A stretch of DNA of 64,000 nt from JACCTU01 sp963737405 (GTDB lineage: Bacteria; Actinomycetota; Thermoleophilia; Gaiellales; Gaiellaceae). Positions within the stretch are counted from its first letter, which is position 1. Each line of letters starts with the position of its first letter. The notes beneath the pieces are model-generated. The model had not been told where the DNA came from, did not search any database, and saw nothing but the letters and a program-made list of their open reading frames with translations. The stretch spans positions 124,001 to 188,000 of the forward strand of contig CAVTSL010000006.1 of the NCBI GenBank assembly GCA_963737405.1, written 5' to 3'. The position numbers were made by a program, and so were the translations under genes. Shown piece by piece: positions 36,533 through 44,750 of this stretch.

Positions 36533-37405
36533 TCAGGCGCGGACCGCGCCCGCGGTCAGCCCGAACGCGACCTTGCGCTGGGCGAGCGCGAAGAAGATCA
36601 CGACCGGCAGCGAGGTGAGCGTCGCCGCTGCCATCAGCGGCCCCCACGCCGTCCCGCGCGAGGTCGTGAACGACGCGAGCCAGACCGTGAGCGTCTGGTG
36701 CTCCTGGCTCGAGAGCAGCACGTAGGCGAAGATGAACTCGTTCCAGGCCTGGACGAACGCGAAGACGGACGTCGCGACGAGGCCCGGCGCGATCAGCGGC
36801 AGCAGGATGCGGACGAACGCGCCGAAGCGCGTGCAGCCGTCGACCATCGCCGCCTCCTCCAGGTCCTTCGGGATGCCCATCACGAAGCCGCGGAGCGTCC
36901 AGATCGTGAACGGGAGCACGAACGTGAGGTAGGTGATGATCACGCCCGTGAGCCGGTCGACCTGGTTCACGCGCGCGAGCAGGATGTAGAGCGGGATGAT
37001 CAGCGCCGTCGCGGGGATCATCTGCACGCCGATGATCACGATGATGAACGCGCGCCGGCCGTAGAAGCTGAACCGTGCGATCGCGAGCGCGGCGAGGAAG
37101 CCGATCACGAGCGAGAGCACGACGACGACGCTCACGATGATCACGCTGTTCTTCACGTTGTCCCAGAAGTACGGCCGATGGACCGCGTCGTCGAAGTTGT
37201 CGAGGGTGAACGGCGACGGAATCCACTTCGGCTCGAAGCGCAGGATGTCGCGGGGCGGCTTGAAGGACGTCGCGACCATCCAGTAGACGGGGAAGATCAT
37301 CACGGCGAGGACGAAGAGCCCGATCGTGTTCGCGATCAGGCGCTGGCGGTTGCGCCGGTCCTTGAAGTCGAACGACCGTCGCATGCGCACTGCGAGAGCG
37401 CTCAC
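36533..37405 (-). CDS. Carbohydrate ABC permease, MalG type
   Basis: The permease has 290 residues and six helices. The cytoplasmic EAAxxDG loop reads EEAAMVDGCTRFGAFVRILLPLIAPG, the contact site for the ATPase. The N-terminal region ends in a basic stretch (MRRSFDFKDRR). The GTG start overlaps the MalF-type gene stop by four bases. No ATPase gene lies in the operon, so a shared MsmX/MalK-type ATPase elsewhere must serve it. It is the last gene of the amino-sugar operon and converges on the protease gene with three bases between. Confidence 0.87.
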   Translation of the reverse strand: MSALAVRMRRSFDFKDRRNRQRLIANTIGLFVLAVMIFPVYWMVATSFKPPRDILRFEPKWIPSPFTLDNFDDAVHRPYFWDNVKNSVIIVSVVVVLSLVIGFLAALAIARFSFYGRRAFIIVIIGVQMIPATALIIPLYILLARVNQVDRLTGVIITYLTFVLPFTIWTLRGFVMGIPKDLEEAAMVDGCTRFGAFVRILLPLIAPGLVATSVFAFVQAWNEFIFAYVLLSSQEHQTLTVWLASFTTSRGTAWGPLMAAATLTSLPVVIFFALAQRKVAFGLTAGAVRA

Positions 37406-38376
37406 TGCTCGACCTCGGAGATGCGAATCATCTGCCGCACGTAGACGAAGCTCACGCTCAGCATCAGCAGGACCATCACGACCGAGATCGCCGCGCCGAG
37501 CCCGTACTGGCTGACGCGGAACGAGGAGACGAACGCGAAGACGCTCAGCAGGTAGTACTCGGGGCCGGGCCGGTTCTCGAGCATGATCCAGACCTGGTTG
37601 AAGACCTGGAAGTCCCAGATGATCGAGAGGCTCGTGATGATCACGAAGATCGGCTTCACGAGCGGGAACGTGACGCGGCGGAAGACGTCCCAGGCGCGTG
37701 CACCGTCCACCTCGGCCGCCTCGACCAGCTCCTGCGGCACCTGTGAGAGCCCTGCGTAGATCGTGATCGCCGCGAACGGGATCGCACCCCAGACGACGAC
37801 GGCGGTGATCACCGCGAAGCCGGTGAGGGGGTTGTCGAACCAGTTGTAGTGGATGAGGTCGGCGATGCCCAGCTTCGTCATCGTCCAGTTGAAGACGCCG
37901 AACTCGAAGTCGAACATCCACTGCCAGACCGCGATCGCGACCGTGACCGGCGTCGCCCACACCCAGACGAGGCCGACGAGGAGCGCCGTTCGCATGATCG
38001 GGCCCATCCGCACGAGCAGCAGCGCGATCAGCGTCGAGATCACCATCGTCAGCCCGACGTTCACGATCGTGAAGACGACCGTCCGCACCACGATCCGCCA
38101 GAACTCGTTGTTCCCGAAGAGCTCGCGATAGTTGTCGAGCCCCGTCCACGTTCCCTTGTGCGCGATCAGCTCCTCGAGCCCGAAGTGCTCGAACGAGATG
38201 CGGCCGAGCCAGTAGAGCGGGTACGCGAGAACGCCGATGAGAACGACGATCGTCGGCGCGAGGAGCAGGTAGGGCGCAATGCCCGCGCGAAGCTCCTCGC
38301 GCAGCCCGCGACCCCGCCGCCGAGCCGAGAGGCCGAGCTCGGCGGCGGAGGTCGCGGCCCGGGGAGCGACGCTCAT
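37402..38376 (-). CDS. Carbohydrate ABC permease, MalF type
   Basis: The protein has 324 residues and six main helices. It has the EAA loop VEAAEVDGARAWDVFRRVTFPLVKP. It pairs with the MalG-type permease to carry a sugar across the membrane. The gene starts 25 bp after the solute-binding protein gene. The context (MurQ, NagA) suggests an amino-sugar or muropeptide sugar as substrate. Confidence 0.87.
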   Translation of the reverse strand: MSVAPRAATSAAELGLSARRRGRGLREELRAGIAPYLLLAPTIVVLIGVLAYPLYWLGRISFEHFGLEELIAHKGTWTGLDNYRELFGNNEFWRIVVRTVVFTIVNVGLTMVISTLIALLLVRMGPIMRTALLVGLVWVWATPVTVAIAVWQWMFDFEFGVFNWTMTKLGIADLIHYNWFDNPLTGFAVITAVVVWGAIPFAAITIYAGLSQVPQELVEAAEVDGARAWDVFRRVTFPLVKPIFVIITSLSIIWDFQVFNQVWIMLENRPGPEYYLLSVFAFVSSFRVSQYGLGAAISVVMVLLMLSVSFVYVRQMIRISEVEQ

Positions 38377-38401
38377 CGCTCGTCGCTCCCCGGGTGTCGG
38401 A

Positions 38402-39697
38402 TCACCGGGAGTTCAGGATCTGGGTGATCTGCGAGCTCGCGCGGTCGGCGGCCGACTTGATCGTGCGGCGGCCGGTGAAGATCTCCGCGAGCATGTTCTG
38501 GAGCACCTGGGCGTTCTCCACGTTCACCCAGTTGGGGGCGGTCGGGACGAACCAGCTCGACGTCGCCGCCCGCGCGAACGGGGCGAGCGTCGGCTTGCTG
38601 GCGTTGATGCCGACGAGCGACGTCGTGTTCGGGATGACGCCGGCCGCACTGGTCAGCTGACGCATCATCGGGGTCGCCGTGTAGGCCCGGATCCAGTCGA
38701 CCGCGAGCGCCCTGTTGCTGCTGGACGCCGGGATCGCGAGATCGGAGCCGCCGAGGAACGTCGGCATGAACTTGCCCTTGTTGTGGCTCGGCATCGGGAA
38801 CGCGCCGAGCACCGGTGCGAGCGCCGGATCGCCGATCTTCGGATCTGAGATCAGGCCCCACTCCCACCCGTTCGCGATGTCCGCGCCGACGTGGCCCTGC
38901 GAGAACACCGTCCACTGGTTGGCCTCGGTGCCGGAGCGGTTCGCCCGCGAGAGCGCGCGGACGGTCGACTTCAGCTTCGTGAGGCCTGCGATTGCCTGCG
39001 GGGAGTTGAGCGTTCCGACCCATCGACCCTTCTTGAAGCGAGCGATCGCTCCGCCGTAGTCGTACACGAACGCCATCCCGGCGTACCAGTACTTGCCCGG
39101 GAAGTAGAGGGCGGAGTAGTTCGAGTCGCCCTTGTGGCGGGCCATGACCTTCTTGCCGTACCCGATGAACTGGTCGAGCGTGGCCGGGGCCTTGCGCATC
39201 CCGACTGCGCCGTAGTGATCCTTGCGGTAGATGACCGCGCGGGCACCTGCGTAGTAGGGCACGCAGAAGAGCCTGGCCTGGTACGTGCAGGATCCCGTGA
39301 GGGCCTTGAGCCAGGTCTTGTTGTTCGGGAAGCGGGCCTTGCTCGAGGTGATGTTCGCAAGGGCACCCGCCGCCATGTACTTCGTGGTCTCGGTGTTCCC
39401 GAGCTCGATCACGTCAGGAGCCCGGCCGCCCGCGAGGGCCGCGTCGAGCTTCGTGAGGTGGTCGCCCCACGTCTGGATCTCGACCTTGACGTTGGCGTCG
39501 GGGTGCGACGCCTCGAACGCGCGGTTCGCGGCGCTCACGACTGCGGCCCAATCCGGGCCCTGAGCGTCGGTCATCAGCCAGACGGTGAGCGTTGTTGCTT
39601 TCGCAGCATCCGTGCCGTCGGTTCTCGCGCCTGCCGTCGGCGCGCCGGCGGCGACAGCAACAGCGAGAGCCGCGGCGACGACGTAGCGAAGGTTCAT
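38402..39697 (-). CDS. Sugar ABC solute-binding protein (family 1)
   Basis: The protein has 431 residues. A signal peptide ends near AGART and the mature domain starts TLTVWLMTDAQG. Segments such as APDVIELGNTETTKYMA, FPGKYWYAGM and GGSDLAIPASS match the family-1 binding proteins, including the chitobiose and GlcNAc binders DasA and NgcE. No lipobox is seen. Three operator-like palindromes lie in the 199 bp upstream of the gene, which separate it from the SIS-domain gene. Confidence 0.83.
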   Translation of the reverse strand: MNLRYVVAAALAVAVAAGAPTAGARTDGTDAAKATTLTVWLMTDAQGPDWAAVVSAANRAFEASHPDANVKVEIQTWGDHLTKLDAALAGGRAPDVIELGNTETTKYMAAGALANITSSKARFPNNKTWLKALTGSCTYQARLFCVPYYAGARAVIYRKDHYGAVGMRKAPATLDQFIGYGKKVMARHKGDSNYSALYFPGKYWYAGMAFVYDYGGAIARFKKGRWVGTLNSPQAIAGLTKLKSTVRALSRANRSGTEANQWTVFSQGHVGADIANGWEWGLISDPKIGDPALAPVLGAFPMPSHNKGKFMPTFLGGSDLAIPASSSNRALAVDWIRAYTATPMMRQLTSAAGVIPNTTSLVGINASKPTLAPFARAATSSWFVPTAPNWVNVENAQVLQNMLAEIFTGRRTIKSAADRASSQITQILNSR

Positions 39698-39760
39698 TCT
39701 CGTCCTCCCGCGACGACGGCGAGCGACTCGAGGTGGCCTGAGGAGTCAGGCCGCTCGCCG

Positions 39761-39891
39761 ATTGGTTCGTACCAATGGGCCACGCGGGGAGCATGGCACG
39801 ATTCGGCCGTCCCTGTCAAGACCACTTCTCGCAGTTTCCCCTGTGCAAGCGGGATTGAAGGGCAGCGAAAGCGAGAGAATGGTACTGACCA
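39761..39891. promoter_or_regulatory. Three TGGT-N4-ACCA-type operators upstream of the sugar-binding protein gene
   Basis: Sites lie at 39761-39776 (ATTGGT-TCGT-ACCAAT, perfect 6-bp arms), 39814-39827 (half-perfect, AAGTGGTCTTGACA on the minus strand) and 39880-39891 (TGGT-ACTG-ACCA, perfect). They resemble the DasR/NagR dre consensus AGTGGTCTAGACCACT and lie in the only intergenic gap inside the amino-sugar operon, suggesting an internal promoter for the transporter genes. Confidence 0.65.
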
Positions 39892-39896
39892 GCCCG

Positions 39897-40964
39897 CTAA
39901 CGGGCCAGCGTGACCTTCTCGAGGCGCTGCGGGTGGTCCGGGTCGTAGCCCTTCGCGAGCGCGAGCGCGCGGGCGAAGAGTTGCCCGGGGAGCACCGAGA
40001 GGAGCGGCGAGAGGAGCGGGATCGACGGCTCCGGCGTCGGCAGTCGAAAGGACGCGTCGACGTCTTCCGCCGCATCCCCGGTCGCGACCACCGCCGACCC
40101 GGCGGCACGTGCTTTCGCGACCGCCTCGCGTACGACCGACACGTTCTGGTTCTTCGACGCGATCGCCCAGACCGGGAACAGCGCATCGAGCGCGGACACC
40201 GGCCCGTGGGCGAAGGCGGTTGCGGTCATCGGGTCGGCCGCTACGCGGCACGTCTCGAGCAGCTTCAGGGCCACTTCCCTGGCGGTCGCGAGCTCGGTCC
40301 CACGGCCGATCACGAACATGCGGCCGACGAACGCGAACGAGACCGCGAGCTCGGAGACCTGCGTCTCGAGCACCGGCAGCACCTCGTCGATCTGGTCCGC
40401 GACCTTCGCGATCCCGTCGGAGAACTCGTGCCCGCGTCCCGCAGCGTGGGCCGCGAGCAGCGCGAGCGCCGCGACCGTGTTCAGGTACGTCTTCGTCGCC
40501 GCGATCGACCGCTCGGGGCCCGCCGCCAGCGGCAGGATCGCCTCGGCGGCCCGGCCGAGATCCGAGTCGGGGTCGTTCGTGACGGCGACGGTGAACGCTC
40601 CTGCGGCCCGGGCGAGCTCGACGTAGGAGACGACGTCCGGCGTGCGCCCCGACTGCGAGAGCGCGAGGACGGTCGAGCCGGTCAGGTCGAGCTTCGCGCC
40701 CGAGTAGACGGTGAGCGAGATCGAGTCGCGGAGCGCGGTCCACCCCGGCAGGAGGCCGAACGCATAGACGCCGTACGACGCGGCGTTGTCGGACGACCCG
40801 TGCGCGACGAGCCGGACGAGGTTTCGCTCGCGTGCGGCGGCCGCGACGTCCGCGAACTCCGACTCGTGCGAGAGCAGCCGGCGCAGCGCGTCGGGCTGCT
40901 CGCGGATCTCCTCGAGCAGGAACGCTCCCGGGGTCGGCGCCTGCGAGGGCTCAGGCAGCGACAA
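39897..40964 (-). CDS. Double SIS-domain sugar-phosphate enzyme, probable glucosamine-6-phosphate deaminase (NagB-II)
   Basis: The protein has 355 residues with two SIS domains. The first has HGSSDNAASYGVYAF and LSQSGRTPDVVSYV (phosphate-binding serines); the second has GRGTELATAREVALKLLETC and AHGPVSAL, both as in the isomerase half of GlmS. No glutaminase domain is present. The operon has NagA but no classic NagB, so this is the best candidate for converting glucosamine 6-phosphate to fructose 6-phosphate. The TTG start follows GGAGG in a plausible position and overlaps nagA by 14 bases. Confidence 0.75.
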   Translation of the reverse strand: MSLPEPSQAPTPGAFLLEEIREQPDALRRLLSHESEFADVAAAARERNLVRLVAHGSSDNAASYGVYAFGLLPGWTALRDSISLTVYSGAKLDLTGSTVLALSQSGRTPDVVSYVELARAAGAFTVAVTNDPDSDLGRAAEAILPLAAGPERSIAATKTYLNTVAALALLAAHAAGRGHEFSDGIAKVADQIDEVLPVLETQVSELAVSFAFVGRMFVIGRGTELATAREVALKLLETCRVAADPMTATAFAHGPVSALDALFPVWAIASKNQNVSVVREAVAKARAAGSAVVATGDAAEDVDASFRLPTPEPSIPLLSPLLSVLPGQLFARALALAKGYDPDHPQRLEKVTLAR

Positions 40965-42045
40965 GCGACTCGCCTCCGACGAGCACGCGCGTGAGCTCGA
41001 GGTTGTCGTCGAGGACGACGAGGTCTGCCGCCGCGCCGCGCTCGATCCGGCCGAGCCCGGCTGCGCCGACGACGCGCGCCGGCACCGCCGTCGCGGCGAC
41101 GAGGGCATCTGCGAGGGGGACTCCGAGCGCGTGCAGGTTCCTCACCGCTTGCACCATCGTGAGGACGCTTCCGGCCAGCACGTCCTCCGAGCTCCGCGCG
41201 CTGCCGCCGCGAACCTCGACCTCGACGTCGCCGAGGCGGTAGAGGCCGTCGCCCTGCCCCGCGCCTGCCATCGCGTCGGTGACGAGCGCGAGCCTCCCCG
41301 CCGCCGCCCGCCACACGAGCAGCGCCGTCTCGTCGGCCACGTGGTGGCCGTCGAGGATCAGCTGCACGACGACGTCGTCGCGCACGAGCGCAGCGCCGGC
41401 GATCCCCGGGTCGCGGTGGCGGAACGGGCGCATCGCGTTGAAGAGGTGCGTCACGGCGAGGGCGCCGCGGTCGAACGCGACCTCGGCCTCCTCCGCGGTG
41501 GCGTCGGTGTGCCCGCACGAGACGGCGACGCCGCGCGCGAGCAGCAGGTCGATCAGCTCGAGCGCGCCGGGCAGCTCTGGCGCGAGCGTCACGAGGCGGA
41601 CCGGCCCGGCGTCGAGCAGCCGCTCGAGCAGCGCAGCGTCGGGGTCGCGCCGGCCTTCGAGCAGGTGCGTTCCCATTCGCGCGGCTGCGAGGAACGGGCC
41701 TTCGACGTGGACGCCGAGGATCCGCGGTCCGCGCGCGGCCGGCGGCACCTCCGCGAGCGCGGCGACGAGCGCCTCCTCGGGCGCGGTGATCAGCGTCGGC
41801 AGGTACGCGGTCACTCCCGTCTCGAGCAGGGCCTCGCCGGCCCGGTCGTACGCGGCGGAGTCGGCGTTCGCGAAGTCGACGCCGCCGAAGCCGTTCACCT
41901 GCAGGTCGACGAAGCCTGGCGACGCGATCCCGCTGCGGCCGTTGCCGCGCTTGATCCCGAAGCGGTTGATCCGCCCGTCGCGCACCTCGACGTCGCCGGG
42001 AACCAGGCGGCCGTCGACGAGCGCGGCCTCGACGCCCAGCCTCAC
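40951..42045 (-). CDS. nagA: N-acetylglucosamine-6-phosphate deacetylase
   Basis: The protein has 364 residues. Metal and substrate sites appear in order: GFVDLQVNGFGG, HVEGPFL (metal-binding Glu), CGHTDA (metal-binding His), THLFNAM and TDAMAGAG (catalytic Asp). The enzyme removes acetate from GlcNAc-6-phosphate. The GTG at 42045 overlaps the murQ stop (GTGA). Because murQ carries one extra base, the frame stays open into it; the long fused reading of about 980 residues is an artefact. Confidence 0.9.
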   Translation of the reverse strand: MRLGVEAALVDGRLVPGDVEVRDGRINRFGIKRGNGRSGIASPGFVDLQVNGFGGVDFANADSAAYDRAGEALLETGVTAYLPTLITAPEEALVAALAEVPPAARGPRILGVHVEGPFLAAARMGTHLLEGRRDPDAALLERLLDAGPVRLVTLAPELPGALELIDLLLARGVAVSCGHTDATAEEAEVAFDRGALAVTHLFNAMRPFRHRDPGIAGAALVRDDVVVQLILDGHHVADETALLVWRAAAGRLALVTDAMAGAGQGDGLYRLGDVEVEVRGGSARSSEDVLAGSVLTMVQAVRNLHALGVPLADALVAATAVPARVVGAAGLGRIERGAAADLVVLDDNLELTRVLVGGESLVAA

Positions 42046-42888
42046 GAGGACTCCAGGGCGACGCGCACGTTGTCGTCGGACGAGGCGAGCCGCGCGCGCG
42101 CGACGTCGGCGTCGACGCCCTGCGAGCAGCGAGACGATCGCGACCTTCGCGCTGCCGCCCGCCGCCTCGAGCGCGGCGTCGGCCCGCGTGGGCTCGGCCC
42201 CGGTCGCGGCGTGCACGATCATCCGCACGCGCTCGCGGAGCTTGTCGTTCGCAGCCGCGACGTCGACCATCAGGTTGCCGTACGTCTTGCCGAGCCGGAT
42301 CATCGCCACGGTCGAGAGCGTGTTCAGCACGAGCTTCTGCGCCGTTCCCGCCTTGAGCCGGGTCGAGCCGGCGATCAGCTCGGGCCCGACGACCGCCTCG
42401 ATCGCGTGGTCCGACGCCGCCGCGAGCTCGGAGCCGCGCGTGCAGGCGAGGCCGATCGTGAACGCGCCGGCCTCGCGCGCCGCGCCGAGCGCGCCGAGCG
42501 CGTAGGGCGTACGACCGCTCGCGCTGATCGCGACGAAGACGTCGTCCGGCCCGAGCCCGAGCGCGCGGACCTCGCGTGCACCTGCGTCCGCGTCGTCCTC
42601 GAGCGCGTCCTCGACCATGATCGCGAGCACGCGGTCGGTCGAGAACGTGGTCTCGCACTCCGAGGCGTCGACCCAGCCGAGCCGCCCGGAGGAGCCGGCG
42701 CCGCCGTAGACGAGGCGGCCTCCGCGACCCAGGTGCTCGACGATCGCGTCGACCGCGCCTGCGATCGAGTCGCCGGCCCCGGCGACGGCATCCGGGACCG
42801 CGCGGTCCTCGTCGTTCATCAACCCGACGAGCTCCCTCGTCGAGCGCAGGTCGAGGTCGGCGTGCGTGGCGCGCGCTTGCTCGGTCAC
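42042..42888 (-). CDS. murQ: N-acetylmuramic acid 6-phosphate etherase (frameshifted near the end)
   Basis: MurQ motifs present are DLDLRSTRELVGLMNDEDRAV (N-terminus), GGAGSSGRLGWVDASECETTF with the catalytic glutamate, SASGRTPYALG, and GSTRLKAGTAQKLVLNTLST. The enzyme removes the lactyl ether of MurNAc-6-phosphate to give GlcNAc-6-phosphate. The span is one base over a multiple of three: a GGG at about 42117-42120 should be GG, after which the frame gives GVDADVARARL and the stop at 42042. The restored length is 281 residues. GTG 42888 is used as the start, overlapping the previous stop. Confidence 0.87.
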
Positions 42889-43893
42889 GCGGCCACCGGC
42901 GCCCGGAACGAGCTCGCAGAGCCGCTCCCAGACGAGCTCGGAGTCGGAGGTGGCGAGGTGGCTCATGTGCGCGCAGGCCTCGTAGCCCCAGATCCAGATG
43001 CGGCCGATCCCCGCGGCGCGCGCCGCCGCGACCGCGGCCTCGAGATCCGGGACGTCGTCGCGGGTCATCCGGAACGCGGGCACCCAGAGCTCGGCCTCGA
43101 CGCCGTTTCGCGCCGCGGTCTCGGCGAGGAGCGACGCGTACGTGCGGACGAACGGCTCGGCCGGCTGGTCGAACGACTTCCAGTACGGGTCGGTCGCGAA
43201 GACGTCGACGCCGTCGAGCGACGCGACGGCGTCCCAGTCGCGCACGCCGTGCGCGCCCTCCACGGCCGGCAGGAGGCAGATCGTGTTGCGGCCGCCGCGG
43301 CTCCGCACGTGCGCGGTGAGCTCGCCGAGGAAGTCGACGAGCGACGCTTCGCGGAACGCGAGCACCTCGTCGGTCAGCTCCTCCGGGAAATCGCGGCCGA
43401 ACCGCTCGCGGCAGACGTCGCACGTGCAGCTCCAGCGCGCCTCGTCCTCGATCCCGACGTGCCACGGGACGATCCAGGACGGCTCGTCCCAGAAGACGAG
43501 GTCGGCGCCGGCCTCGAGCGCTGCGTCGGCCCACTCCTTGCAGAAGGCGCGGTACATGGGGTTGTTGAGGCAGGCCGCGGCGACGCGCCGCCCGTCGTCG
43601 AGCACCTGGCACGCCTCGGGATTCATGGTCACGAAGCGGCTCTCCGCCTCGCCGCCGAACGTCCTCCCCACGCCCCACGGGTTCATCTGGACCTCGAGGC
43701 CGCGCGCATGGGACGCGTCGACGATCTTCCGCATCGTGTCGCGGTAGTACGCGAGGTCGTTCTCCGAGTACGTGTGCAGGACGCCGGTGAAGCCGCGGCG
43801 CACCATGTCGTCGAGGTCGCGCTCCACATGCCGCGCGATGCGGACGCCGAAGTAGGAGCAGCCGACGATCGCGTCAGTAGACGCGGCCGTCAT
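42885..43893 (-). CDS. Uncharacterised TIM-barrel protein, glycosidase-like
   Basis: The protein has about 335 residues. The pattern of alternating strands and helices predicts a TIM barrel. DLVFWDEPSW carries Asp136 and Glu137 at the end of a strand, where clan-A glycosidases place the acid/base. WSCTCDVCRERFG has three cysteines (156, 158, 161), as in the metal-type insert of GH42-like proteins. It lacks a signal peptide. It is first in the operon after the regulator and is followed by MurQ and NagA, so an intracellular hydrolase acting on an imported MurNAc- or GlcNAc-containing disaccharide is plausible. Near 42905 one base seems extra; correcting it ends the gene in TGA at 42885, overlapping the murQ GTG. 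Confidence 0.65.
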
Positions 43894-44638
43894 CTCGTAC
43901 CGTCAGCACAGGCACGCCGGTGCGGGGAGTCTGCGGAGTGAGCTCGCTCACGAGCACGTACCGGTCGCCGCGATAGATCGAGCGCACGAACTCGACGGTC
44001 TTCCCGTCGGACGAGCGGCTCGTGCGTTCGAACAGGAACGCCGGCGAGTGGAGCGGCACGCCGAGCGCCTCCGACTCCTCCTCGTTCGTCACGGTCGGCT
44101 CGATCTGCTGGATGCCGCCCGCGATCGTGATCCCGTAGCGCTCGGACAGCAGCTCGTAGAACGACTGCGTCTCGAGGTCCTTGCCGGAGAGCCCGGGAAC
44201 GAGCGCGTTCGGGACGTGGAGCGTCTCGATCGCCATCGTTTCGCCGTCTGCGAGCCGGAGCCGCTTGGCGACGACGGTCGGCTCCGAGGGCGAGACGTTG
44301 AGGAAGCGGCCGAGCCGCGCGCCCGCGGGGACGACCCGCAGGTCGATCGTCAGGCTCGTCGGGCGCATCCCGCGGCGCCGCATGTCCTCGGTGAACGAGG
44401 TCATCGTCAGCTCCTGGGCGATCTTCGGCTCGCTGACGAACGTCCCGCTCCCCCGGCGGCGGATGAGGTGACCCTCGCGGACGAGCTCGTCGAGCGCCGC
44501 CCGGACCGTGAGCCGGGAGACGCCGAAATCCACGCTCAGCTGGCGCTCCGAAGGGATCGCCTGGCCGACCGTGAGCCGGTCGATCAGCTCGAGCACCCGG
44601 TCGCGGGTCTCGGTCTGCTTCGTCACCCGGACGGCCAA
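43874..44638 (-). CDS. GntR/HutC regulator with UTRA domain (NagR/DasR type)
   Basis: The protein has 254 residues. The winged helix (IPSERQLSVDFGVSRLTVRAALDEL, about 28-52, then RRGSGTFV) is followed by a UTRA ligand domain of the type that binds GlcN-6-P or GlcNAc-6-P in DasR and NagR. The end overlaps the TIM-barrel gene by 20 bases. TTG at 44638 is the longest start; GTG at 44626 is an alternative that would leave the first operator (44638-44651) upstream of the coding region. Autoregulation is likely. Confidence 0.85.
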   Translation of the reverse strand: MAVRVTKQTETRDRVLELIDRLTVGQAIPSERQLSVDFGVSRLTVRAALDELVREGHLIRRRGSGTFVSEPKIAQELTMTSFTEDMRRRGMRPTSLTIDLRVVPAGARLGRFLNVSPSEPTVVAKRLRLADGETMAIETLHVPNALVPGLSGKDLETQSFYELLSERYGITIAGGIQQIEPTVTNEEESEALGVPLHSPAFLFERTSRSSDGKTVEFVRSIYRGDRYVLVSELTPQTPRTGVPVLTVRDDGRVY

Positions 44639-44714
44639 GTGGTCAGTGCCTTTCCGAGCAGATCGCCATAACGCCGCTCATCGTACAAGCCTGAGCGCCA
44701 AGTGGTCAATACCA
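44638..44714. promoter_or_regulatory. Two operator sites between the GntR gene and the AlkZ-like gene
   Basis: AGTGGTCAGTGCCT (44638-44651) and AGTGGTCAATACCA (44701-44714) share AGTGGTCAnTnCC and start 63 bp apart, six helical turns. The second contains the TGGT-N4-ACCA palindrome found upstream of the sugar-binding protein gene. They are placed for control of the whole amino-sugar operon. Confidence 0.65.
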
Positions 44715-44750
44715 GCACTGCGAAATTCCCGGTCCGGTACGGTCGCGACC

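Noticed and set aside
40951..43893. A trifunctional TIM barrel-MurQ-NagA fusion protein of 980 residues
   Set aside because: Correcting one base near 42118 and one near 42905 gives separate genes with GTGA overlaps like every other junction in the operon.
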